A program made the translations under genes and the position numbers. A DNA stretch of 64,000 bases from Fragilariopsis cylindrus CCMP1102 (taxonomy: Eukaryota > Bacillariophyta > Bacillariophyceae > Bacillariales > Bacillariaceae). Below the pieces are notes generated by a model. That model was not told where the DNA came from. It searched no databases and saw only the letters and a program-made list of their open reading frames with translations. Position 1 is the first letter of the stretch. Every line of letters begins with the position of its first letter. Of this stretch, positions 33,266-43,340 are shown one piece after another. Where the stretch lies: NCBI GenBank assembly GCA_900095095.1, contig FMBT01000360.1, forward strand, positions 124,001 to 188,000, in the 5' to 3' direction.

Positions 33266-34367
33266 TTATACCCTCCGTACAAACTCAACGCGACGGTTCT
33301 GTCCTCGGTGTAGATAAAGCGTTCCTGTCAGTAGCTTCACCTTAACCACCTCTCCGTCTTCAGCGTACTGTGGTTCATTGAACTTATATTTCTTGGAGTT
33401 ACCCCCCGGTGGGGGTGGAAGTCTACGTTTCCCCCCTGCCAAAATATCAGTTCCACCAGCGACTCTTGTTTCGTCAATTTGGGCTTGACGGCGCTTAGAA
33501 CGAGCTTCTCTCGCCGAAGCCCGATCAGCCGTAGACCGGTACCGGCCTTTTCCACCACTGGAAGAATCATCTGATAGATCATTAGAGCCAGAACCGCCAC
33601 TTTGTTGAAACTGAACTTCTTTGGAATTGGTCGTCGTTTTCGATGTCGTCGCGCCTGCTGATGACGACACGGAACTATTGCTACCTCTCTTTCCCTTTTT
33701 GGCGTCGTCACTCCTTTCCCCTTCGCCGGGGGCGCTTCCCCCCTTCCCAATAGTATTACCAGCTGCAGTAGAATTGGCGGGATTCGTAGAAACCTTACTG
33801 CCGCTGCCACTGTTGGCGAGATCAGGAGCCATAACATATGACTGCTGTTGTTCTTTTTCTTCAGTTTCCTCGGCATTCGAATCAACTAATAATTTTCCGA
33901 AAGCTCGTTCGTACATTTCCTCATCCTTGTGGGGTTGACTATCAAATTTTATGAGCCACCGTGGATTGGCTGATGGGCCCTCCGTTAAGAGTTGAGCCAG
34001 ACGCCCTCTTGCAATGATGCCGTGTTGACGATCAACCTTTTAATGACGAAAAGTGAAAAAGAATAAAATATTGGATAATTAAAAAAGGGAGAAAAAGAAT
34101 GACACGTTAGACGATTATTCTTTTATTCGGCCAATCAGCTTTCTATCTCTATTCAACACAATTATTACCAAACAGCTATCCAAATGTTGTCCGTTTCTAA
34201 ATGTAGGAATACTGCTTGTACTGCTTGTACAAATTGTTCCAAAAATCGATACAATGAATCGGAACAAACCGGAACAAAAAATCACTTACCTCTACGATGT
34301 CACCGACATTGAAGTCTGAAACACCTTTCTTAGGCGCACGACGGGATCGTCGAAGGGAGATTGCCAT
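33266..34367 (-). CDS. Two-module disordered-linker protein, family member 1 (unrecognised family)
   Basis: Exon 1 is 34367-34290 and exon 2 is 34036-33266, with a phase-0 intron between; product 282 residues. The N-terminus is basic (MAISLRRSRRAPKKG). It is followed by FNVGDIVEVDRQHGIIARGR, then NPRWLIKFD and KDEEMYERAFGKLL (to ~residue 75), a pattern that could be a small Tudor- or PWWP-like barrel. A Ser/Gly/Thr-rich linker of ~160 residues leads to a compact C-terminal module, EVVKVKLLTGTLYLHRGQNR and RVEFVRRV. The same two modules, the same order and the same phase-0 intron position (GDIVE^VDR versus NDLVQ^IPH) occur in the gene at 36301. The basic N-terminus suggests nuclear location. 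No known domain could be assigned with confidence. Confidence 0.7.
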
Positions 34368-36300
34368 TGTTTTAACTTTTCTTTACCTACTTCTATTGGC
34401 CTTCGTTTTGTGTGATTGATGATGATAATGAATAAAATTGGTTGACATTATGCCGGGTCGTAGAGCCACGGTGCGTACACCACGGTGTAAACAGGCATGA
34501 TTTTTCTGAAATTTGACTGAATTTCTCAAACGGAATTGAATCGAATCAAATCAATCGAGTGATGAGCGAACAGTGAATGCATGCGCATTCGAGACGTGTA
34601 TGCATCGCGATTGGGCATTTTTGCATGACATCAATGTGCGTGGACGTGATTTGATTTGATATACAAAACTACGTTAAAATTTTACGTGCAAATACGCAAT
34701 AAAATATGAATTTATGAGGAAAAGTACTACTGTATGGAGTGTCTAATAAATCAAAGACAACATGCTCAAAAGTGTTAATAGTAATGTAACAATCTATTCT
34801 ATTACATATAAGGAAGAACACAATCCAGTTAATCTGACTTATATTTGTTTCAGGAGCGTACTGATATTGATTTAGTACAATCTAAATTAACCGCACAATC
34901 TGCTCCACACCTGTTAGTACATGTTTATCATATTGTGTAGTATTCCCCTCACTGATGAATTCGTTACATCTTGTTGACATTATTTTTCTTGTCTCCTTGG
35001 AATGATTTTCCCCTATCCAAGGATTTTGGTCAGAATTCATAAGTATCAAGAAGCCTGAAGAAGTCACACATCAACAAATAAAAGAGTCAAGAGTGAAGGA
35101 ACAAATTCAGGCCTGGCGACATGGCACTTACCGTGTATCAATCCAGTGTAAAATGCCTTTTTGTAGCTGTCTTTGGACAGATTTATCTGAACAGTAGGAA
35201 GAAAATGGAGCAAGATTCAGGCTAGTGAGTAAGTTTTCAAATTACTTAAATTACTTCATCAAACTATCATCTGTAGTATTAACAAGTATATGGTAGGAGT
35301 AGGTGATAACCTAGTACACAAGGAAATCACCATTTTGGTCAATATCTCCTATCATCTAGATAGAGGAGGGCTGTGATGAAGAGATGGTAATGAAGCATAA
35401 GCTGGTGCCAATACAGCAGCTGCTGACAATGAAGTCAAACCAAATCCACTGATTCTAGTGAACACAAGACCACATCATATCATTATCCATGCATTGCACT
35501 GGCTGAAGGAAATAGCTCATACTTTGATACTAGCAGCACTTTTGACCATTTATGAAACTGTGGATGAGTGTTGATGAAAACACATCATACATGGATGTTA
35601 TCTGTTCTGTGATGTGGCCGTTAATTATGCTATCCATCACATCTTCCACCAATCCCTGCACTAATACATGCTTACAGTGAAAGATGATTTTGTTATCATT
35701 GACTAACTGCAACCTTACCAAGCTCATCAAGATATAACAGCTTGTACATGTAGTTTGGTAATGATTAGTTACATTATGCCTGCACATTACACGGATCATC
35801 CTTGCGTTGTCCTCTGCTATTTTTTCTAAAGAAGAGAAAGAATAATAAAGAATTTTCCGAACCACCCACCCGTGACGCGGATGGCGCGAGAAAAGCAAGT
35901 GATTGATTTATGAGAGGCAGGAAGTTGGACTTGATTTTTCAATTTTTATTGTTCTGGCGCCTTAAAAGGCCCGAAGGAATAATCAACCCCTCTGACCTTG
36001 CTTGGGAAGCATCACCATATTTTACCACAGAAATAATATCATACAAACAAGAATACCTCATTTCAAAACGACCCTCGTTAACACCAAGTTGAAGAAAAGA
36101 CATCAATTAGCAGAATCTCATATCTGTACCGTGTCCTATTCATATCACATCATACGATATCATATATCCACCTGATATCTCAGTCAATTCGCTTTACTAT
36201 CGTCATCATCAACATCATCAACAGACATCGAACGAACGAACGAACGAACGAACGAACGAACAAAAACGGGATCAGATAGTATATTTTCCTTTTCGAAATA
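34368..36300. other. Divergent intergenic region between the two paralogues
   Basis: About 1.9 kb. A (CGAA)n microsatellite at 36229-36261 sits just before the start of family member 2. Two minus-strand open frames (34882-35067 and 35530-35898) read as possible protein but match no family I recognise, so they are not called as genes. The middle could be a decayed repeat. Confidence 0.45.
36229..36261. repeat. (CGAA)n microsatellite in the 5' leader of family member 2
   Basis: About eight perfect tetranucleotide units ending 39 bases before the ATG at 36301. Confidence 0.9.
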
Positions 36301-37511
36301 ATGTCAGATTCACGCCGTCGCTCCACACGACGTGGAAAGATCAAATCGATCTATGCTCTCAACGATCTTGTTCAGGTAATTAAAAAAATTGGAACAAAAT
36401 AAATAATGTTACAAGTATATATTGGAAAACAATTTGTTGTTTAAATGAGGCCGATCCACACTGCTAACGTTAACGTTTTATTTGTCTCTGTTTGTTTTTC
36501 TTATCTTCCTATGAAATAATAATAACTATAATACAATTTAAAATAGATACCCCACAATAGCACTACTGTGGTCGGGAGATTATCATACAAGATCATGGAG
36601 GAACCATCTGTACGTTGGTTGGTTTCTTTCGACGATATTCCAAATCGTAAGGATGAAGAAATTGCTGAGGAGGCGCTAGGTCCAGTTATTGGGCGTGTAC
36701 CGATAGTAACACCCATCACCAATAACAATCCGTCCCTTCATCCAGTTACAACAAGTACTAATAACGATATTGCTGTTGGTATTGGTATTGGTATTGGTGA
36801 CACAACTCCTACAACCACAACGAATAGCAAGGATACCACCATAACCACGCGAAGTCTAGGAAGAAAAAGTAATCCGGAGAGTAGTAACTCAAGTAGCAGC
36901 GCAGAAGATAATGCAACAAAAATAAGTACTAATAAAAGGAGGAAGACGGAGAAAGAAGATGCTACAAGTACTCATCAACCCTCTCTGCAAAGTGTAGTAG
37001 AGAAACAGCAGCGTCCTAACATTGTCGTGCCAAAGGAAGAATCAACAAATGGAATTTCCAAATGAACAAATAAAACAACATCACCTACAGTAAATCTAAA
37101 GCAACCGATCGGGAACAACGCAGTCGTCGTCGCCGAGGATCATCCTTTGACGAAAGTCGCCCCACAACAATATGTTGCCTCTACTACCGGTACTGCTACT
37201 GCCGCCGCCGCCGCCCACCACCAGTGGCAGATCCCGCTAATTCTAGCACTAACGCTGGGTCAGCGTCTTCGTCCTTGAAGAATAAACGATCAAGCGTACA
37301 AGGTAGCAGCAGCAGCAATAACAACAAGACCAAAAACGCTAAGGGGGAATATGCGTCCAGGAACAAGAAGGGCAAATTTGGAAACAACGGTGGTGTATCG
37401 AAATCTAACAATGCTAAAAAGGATGTCGTGAAGGTTCAACTTTTAACAGGAACTCTTTACCTGTACCGTGGTGGTGCCAACCGTCATGTGGAATTTATTA
37501 TGAATAAATAA
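36301..37511 (+). CDS. Two-module disordered-linker protein, family member 2 (reading frame interrupted)
   Basis: Exon 1 is 36301-36375 (MSDSRRRSTRRGKIKSIYAL then NDLVQ). After a 171-nt phase-0 intron, exon 2 starts at 36547 with IPHNSTTVVGRLSYKIMEEP, RWLVSFDDI and KDEEIAEEALG, paralogous to member 1. This frame meets a TGA at 37063 but stays open beyond it. The conserved C-terminal module (DVVKVQLLTGTLYLYRGGAN, ending RHVEFIMNK at 37511) lies one frame over. A missing C near 37215 would link them through AAAAA-PPPVADPANSS. With that base and the TGA read through, the length would be 346 residues. Either the gene is decaying, or sequence errors or an unseen intron are involved. The linker holds GIGIGIG and Thr-rich repeats. 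Confidence 0.55.
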
Positions 37512-38605
37512 ATGTACTGAAGACACACACACACACATACACACCCGAACATGCTCGAATTTATTATTTATTCACCGAGATGGGTGATGCAGCGGTGCAT
37601 TCCAAGGAAATAAAAATGATCTGAACTAGATTTACTATTTATTTACATACATGCATAATAATATATAAAACCGGTACAAGTAACAAAAATATCTACTAAT
37701 CTTTATAACAAGCGACAATTTCCAGAATTAATTAAAGTACTAGTACGTCATACATGTAATAAGTATGATGATCATAAGAAGAAGAAAAAGCATATCCGCT
37801 ATAATTTTCAGCTGACTTTTATCAACACATTCAATATATTTTCGTTCTTTTTTTGCTCTACCAGATACAAGTAAAGTTTTAGCGTGTACTAGTAACGTTA
37901 CTTGTATCGGTACTCGCCATGAGCAATAGCTACAGTACAATGTAGCAGCTATGATTTTTCTATTTAGAGATTTTCTTTCAGGCTCGTATTCTTCTTGTAC
38001 ATGTATGTATGTATGTACGTACAGTACTATTCGTGTTTCAAGAAAGTATCTCAATTTTTTCTCGTGGTTTCTTTGCTTGTTTGTTGTGATATATTTTATT
38101 AAAAAGATACCAAGCGAATGCCATCAGATTTGATCCTTCCGACTACTGTAATCAAACGAGTCGGAACCGGCAACCTATGAATCATCATTATTTTTATAAG
38201 ATAGATACGAAACGGGGAACCTACGTCGTACAGATAAGGGGCATATGTCTTCCGAACCAAATCGTTTACAACTGAAATAATGAGCGATAAAAAGCGAGGC
38301 GCTCATTAAAAATATATATGCTGGTCGAACACGAAGAAACGTGAAATTTTCGTGGTCCTGTGTAAAAATTGTGTGAATTTGTAAATTCTAAATTCTTTCA
38401 TTATCAATAGAAAATTTGTTGCCAAATTTGCAATCAACAGACAACCGAGCGTTGGGTAATCTCACTTATCTTCGAAATATAGTCTCAAACTGGTCGATCA
38501 CTTCTTGATTCGATTCTCATTCAACAACTAGTCGAAACTTTCTAGATAGAAGCACTACGGTAGCGAACGACATAGGTATAACTGTTTCAATAAAAGATTA
38601 AAAAG
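37512..38605. other. Intergenic with CA microsatellite and dispersed element
   Basis: Starts with a (CA)n tract near 37524-37545. The last 460 bases before the FYVE/RING gene A contain the ~109-bp element described separately. Otherwise AT-rich with no gene. Confidence 0.55.
38149..38257 (+). repeat. Dispersed ~100-bp element, copy 1 (upstream of gene A)
   Basis: Begins TAATCAAACGAGTCGGAACC and continues GGCAACCTATGAATCAT; then GATAGATACGAAACGGGGA, GTACAGA, and GGGGCATATGTCTTCCGAAC. The same blocks in the same order occur on the minus strand at 60380-60288, with few mismatches and differing spacers. It ends 349 bases before the ATG at 38606. Sequence outside the two boundaries does not match. 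It may be a promoter module, a small non-coding RNA, or a short non-autonomous repeat. Confidence 0.85.
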
Positions 38606-41004
38606 ATGGTATTGAAAAATATGAACGATGGCGAATGGGTAGCTTTCAGTAAGGATGCCGATTCATCTGGGTTCGAAGCAATTGATCGTCCTTCATCGAA
38701 AGTAGTTCAACTAAGCAATCATGCAACGATTAGAAGGAAAGCAAATAGAAGAATTAGTAGTGGTAGCAAGGATGATTCGATTAGTGTTGCTACCTGGATG
38801 AAGAAACCAATCAATTCCGATGCTTCATGGGCCCCAGTTGCTGCACCTCCACCTGCTTCTCGTTCAAATTTAAACGAGGAGCATCCTGTTGCCAGTAAGA
38901 AACGTCCACCTAAGCACTTAGCTAAGTCAACTGCACCAACTATGGATGGTCCGAATCCAGTATCGTCATCTTCTGAATCTTCGTCGTCTGCTTCTGGGCA
39001 GCGACGGCGATCACGCAGTAAATCCCGGACTAGTAGATCTTCTCATAGGGACAATTCGAGACCCAGACCAACAGCACCACCATCAATCAATCTGCCCTTA
39101 AAGTCACAGTCATCGATTCGTTCAAGATCTCCTTCTATAGTATCGAAAAAGGAATCGTCTGGTCAAGTTAGGGATCCATCATCTCGAAGAGGTAGATCTC
39201 GAACACGGAATCCTGGTGAGACAACAAAAGTCATTCAGCAATCTTCTACGACTGCTACAGCAGTTGCTAGTCGAGGTCGATCGATAAGCCAGTCACGAAT
39301 ATCTCAACGAGAGCGCTCTTCCAGTGCTGCTAGTCGTCGAAGCTCTACTAGAAGTAACGTTCAAGTGTCAGGAACGAAAGTTAGAACTGGAGGTCGTCCT
39401 CCAGTAACATCTCCGAGAGCAGGAGGGACCCGTCCTCCGGATATGTACTCAACAGGTAGTCGTCGCTCACGATCAACTAGTAGAAATGCAGCTCCAAGAT
39501 CCAGATCTACAAGCCGTACACGTTCTCAGTCGAGGAATCCTCCACCTAGCACTCTTCGGTCTAGGACGGAAGTTCGTAATCCCGTTCATGGCTCTAATAG
39601 TGTTGACGGTCCACTTCCACAACGAGGAGGCCATAGTAGCGGGACTAGTCTTTGTTCAGCTGACGTAAATATTGGAAGGAATATCAGTTTTGGTAGAACA
39701 AAGTCAACGGCAACGAACAAACCATGTCTACCAGCACTACCAACGAAGCGATCACCAATAATGGAAAAGCTCTTTGGTGATCAGGTATCAACTCAAGCAA
39801 AAAAAGCTTATCTACCTCGATCTAATCACTCCTCGAATGGTAGTGCATCGAGTGCTGCTTCGTGGCAACAACCGGAAAGGATTCATTCGAGAATTCTACT
39901 TACCGCAACTGTTTATCACAATACTGCGACAAATTTGTGGATCGCTACAATTAATACCAACCAAAAGGGTGTAGCCAAAAATCCCGCAATGGCTTCAAGA
40001 TATCTTAAGGCTTTTTCGTTTTCCAATGAGAATGAAGCAAGAGAATCCGCTATTGCGAATGCACCTCCAAAAATGATGAAGTTTGATGACCACCAAAACT
40101 GTTTTGTTTGTCAGGGCAAGTTTGCTATGTTTCGTCGTGCCTGCCACTGCAGAAATTGCGGTGTTTGTGTATGTAGTGGTTGCTCTACCACGTGGCCCGC
40201 TAAAGCTATACCTGACACATACAACCTCAAAAAAGAATCACAAGTCAAGATTTGCAAAAGTTGTAATTTCTTGAGTGGTGCTTTTAAGAAGTCCCTACTA
40301 GAGGGGGATTATGAAGAAGCTATTGCTCTATACGGAAGTGGCAACGTTAACCTTCGCACTCCTTTCCCCCAATTTTCAGGTAAAAAAGAGGAAGTCGTCT
40401 ATCCAATGCACTGTGCTGTAGAAGGAGGTGATATTGATATCGTTCGATGGTTAATGGAAGATCATTTCTGCCCGGTCAAAGTGATCCGTGCTGGAGGGAA
40501 AAGATCAAAGAAAGGTGGCAGTACAGACTTTCCAATCCTCACATCCAAGAATCGCTCCGTTTTAACAATTGCGATGGAACATTTACATGTAAAATTACTT
40601 CGATACCTGGTTGTTGATAATGGTGTATCCATTTACGAGTCAAAGGATTTGAAGGGATCTTTACGAGCTTTGGAAGCAGTGCTGAGTGCACTGCCTAGTG
40701 GTTTGGGAGAATATCGTAGCGACAACTTCTCCCATCGATGGGATGATGCTGTTTATGATGGAGAGGTCACCTCCGTTGCTAGTTCACTCGGTGCTGATGG
40801 AACATTCACAGGAAGCGAATTTGAAGTATCGAAACATGCTAGACGTAACGAAGCAGATTCTTGCATAATATGTTATGATAATGCTATCGACTGTGTAATA
40901 ACTCATGTGGACACCAAATCTGTTGCCTCGGCTGCAGTAAAAAGCTTTCGGTGTGTCCTGTGTGTAATAGTCAGGGCGAATTTATCAAGATCTTCAGACC
41001 ATAG
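38606..41004 (+). CDS. FYVE-like / ankyrin-like / RING protein A (intronless, one frame break in RING)
   Basis: An intronless gene of 799 residues once one base is added near 40912. Residues ~90-330 are Arg/Ser-rich, with many RS and SR dipeptides. Then comes TATVYHNTATNLWIATINTN, a pre-FYVE block shared with B and C. A FYVE-like Zn finger follows (CFVC, then RRACHCRNCGVCVCSGC, and later CKSC), close to the R(K/R)HHCRxCG PI3P pocket. Ankyrin-like helices (YPMHCAVEGGDIDIVRWLME) come next, and a C-terminal RING-HC (CIICYDNAIDCVIT, then CGHQICCLGCSKKLSVCPVC, end IFRP). The visible frame leaves the RING after VITH; paralogue B reads VTPCGH there, so a C is probably missing. A membrane-recruited E3 ubiquitin ligase is inferred. 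A ~100-bp repeat lies upstream. Confidence 0.75.
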
Positions 41005-41434
41005 AACAATTACCAGCTGATGCAACATAGCAACAACATAGGGGAACATGAAAGACTATGCTCGAAAAATCTTCTGAACATGCATGCTATTTGAAATCAA
41101 TATTACTGCAATGCATGACAGGGATCAATCAATTTACGAATTTTATAGAATTACTCTTAATAATTTACAATACTTAAGATCTTACAGATTTTTTAAATAT
41201 CATTATTGAGTGAAGAATCTACCAGTCTATCTGTTTACTACCGCATCTACTGCGTATATAACTTTGTACGACACTTCCTTATAAATGGTACTAGAAAAGT
41301 CCCGAAATGGTATGTGGAAATTCCGCGCCCAATTATTGTGAGATGGGTATTTCATGGTGTAACAAATGACAAAATAAACCTTGTTTTACATAAAATAAAT
41401 ATTATTATCATGCTCATAAATTATAATTATAACA
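41005..41434. other. Intergenic between gene A and the kinase
   Basis: AT-rich 430 bases. Presumed 3' end of gene A and promoter of the kinase; nothing specific seen. Confidence 0.55.
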
Positions 41435-42778
41435 ATGTCATCCGGTGAACTGCCACTCGAAATATACCATCCAACGAAAGCGATTGGTTCTGGTAGCTAT
41501 GGATCAATTGTAGTCGTTTACGATGATGAAGGCGAAGAGTATGCGATGAAACTCTTTGATGACGACGTCGACGACGATGACGAAAGTGGCGATGATTCTA
41601 ATTATGGCTTGCCTCTTGGTACCCTCCGTGAAATATCCGTTCTTCGCCTTCTAAGAGAAGAGAACTCGCACCCTAATGTAATTGCAATTCATGATGTTCA
41701 GACTTCCTTTGGAGAAGAAGACGATGAAGTTCTGGGTGTTTATGCTATGGCGATGCCTTTATTCAATGAAGGAAGTTTGGCCGATGCATTTACAAAAATT
41801 ACTACCAAGAAACAAAAGGTTTTATTGCGTTCGAATTCTCAGCGCTGTTGCTTATTTACATGAGAATTCTTTCATACACCGAGATATCAAATCTGATAAC
41901 ATTCTCCTTAGGTACAATTCATCCGACGAAGAGGGCGACGACGATATTTTTCATCCTGTTCTAATTGACTTCAGTCTAGCTAAATTGGTAGATGCGAATA
42001 ATTCCTTGGAGTCAGAACCTACACACACACCATCAATCGGAACACCGACATATAGAGCTCCCGAAGTTGTAGAAGTAGAACCCTACGGCTTACCGTCAGA
42101 CTTGTGGAGTGTTGGTGTTGTACTGTTGGAGTTATTACAGGGAAAATGCATCGAGTCCTTTAAGGACAAAGGAGCTTTGGAGTTTATTTCACAGCAACTC
42201 GAAATATTGCCAAAAGGACAACCTTTTCCTTCATTAATTCGTGGCTTATTGGAGGCTGATCCTACAAAACGCTGGACTGCTCGTCATGCTATGAATTGCG
42301 ACCTATTTGCTAAATTTGGTTTGTCAGAAGCATCAATTCCAAAAACATTTCATCGTATCTCTTTCAAAAGTGCTCTACCCATTGAAGGAGACGAAAGCGA
42401 ATATTATTATAGTCTTGTTGACAAAGAAAACAATCATAACAACCAACGTCGATCGCCAACCGGAAAAAAGAAAAAGACTAACCCTGTATTGTTGAAACGA
42501 GCAAAATTATCCTTAAGGTGTGTGATTGGATGCATTGGGAAAACCCTGTGACGGCACGTGCAGCGCTGTTGTATAGTACCCAAATGAATGAGATCTGTGA
42601 TAATATTGACGATACAAATGAGTGCAATACTCTTCTAGATTGTCTTGTTTTGGCGCACAAGTTTTTTGAACGTAATTTATGTTGTCAAAATGACCTAGAC
42701 GCCCTGTATGAAAAATATGGACAAGGAGGATTCGACGTTGAAGAATATGTGGCAACGAGAATGCACTATTCACAATGA
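41435..42778 (+). CDS. CDK/MAPK-like Ser/Thr protein kinase with DFS motif (two frame breaks)
   Basis: The frame is broken twice: one base too many near 41826-41838 and one too few near 42514-42520. Allowing for both gives 447 residues. The N-lobe has GSGSYGSIVVVYDD (Gly-rich loop), YAMKLFDD (VAIK Lys), an acidic insert, and LGTLREISVLRLL (helix C Glu, CDK-like). The C-lobe has AVAYLHENSFIHRDIKSDNI, LIDFSLAKL (DFG is DFS), GTPTYRAPEVV (APE) and DLWSVGVVLLELL. Catalytic Lys, HRD Asp and the metal Asp are present, so activity is plausible. The last ~90 residues (PVTARAALLYSTQMNEICDN and LLDCLVLAHKFFER) are helical and faintly cyclin-like. The gene sits between two FYVE/RING paralogues on the same strand, so a shared pathway is possible but unproven. 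Confidence 0.75.
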
Positions 42779-43340
42779 TGGAATTTTGCCTATACCCTAG
42801 GTGATAGATTGCATAGTAATGAATGCTGAATACTTTTCTACTGACTTAATTTATTTACTTAAGTGATTATTCCATTTGATTTAATTTTAACCTTTCATTT
42901 CCTTAAGAAAACCCTTGAAGTATTGTCGATCGAATCAAGCACAACTCTAAGGGAGTTAAAGAATCTAAACTAGTATATACTTCGCAATCCAGACAAATAG
43001 ATTGCATAAAAGTTAAAGGTTCTTTGTATTGGGTTTGTTGCCCCCAAATCATTTTGTGTGTACCTCTTCTCATGCCCCCCTTCTATTGACTATCCACGAG
43101 CAAATTTAATCGAATCGAATCCTATACCCGTCGCGGCCCCCGAATTCTTTTTGGTTCCAAAAACTCGGGAAAACTAATCCTATTTTAATGTGTATCCTAT
43201 TTTACATTTTCATTCATGCTAACTTACTGTAATATCGACAACAACAATGATCGAAGGATGCTACTTCTGAGTCTCCGTTAGCAGTAAATATTCCATTCGA
43301 TCTTTCTCTCTCTCTCTCTCTCTCAAAGGAACGGAACAAC
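42779..43340. other. Intergenic between the kinase and gene B
   Basis: AT-rich, with a (TC)n tract at about 43304-43324 directly before the putative ATG of gene B, typical of a pyrimidine-rich leader. Confidence 0.55.

Noticed and set aside
34882-35898. Two minus-strand open frames between the paralogue pair
   Set aside because: No recognisable family, no splice links and no start context. Could be a decayed repeat, but nothing supports a call.
41826-41838. A tiny intron to explain the kinase frame change
   Set aside because: The only GT...AG span would be 24 nt, too short to splice. A one-base insertion explains it better.
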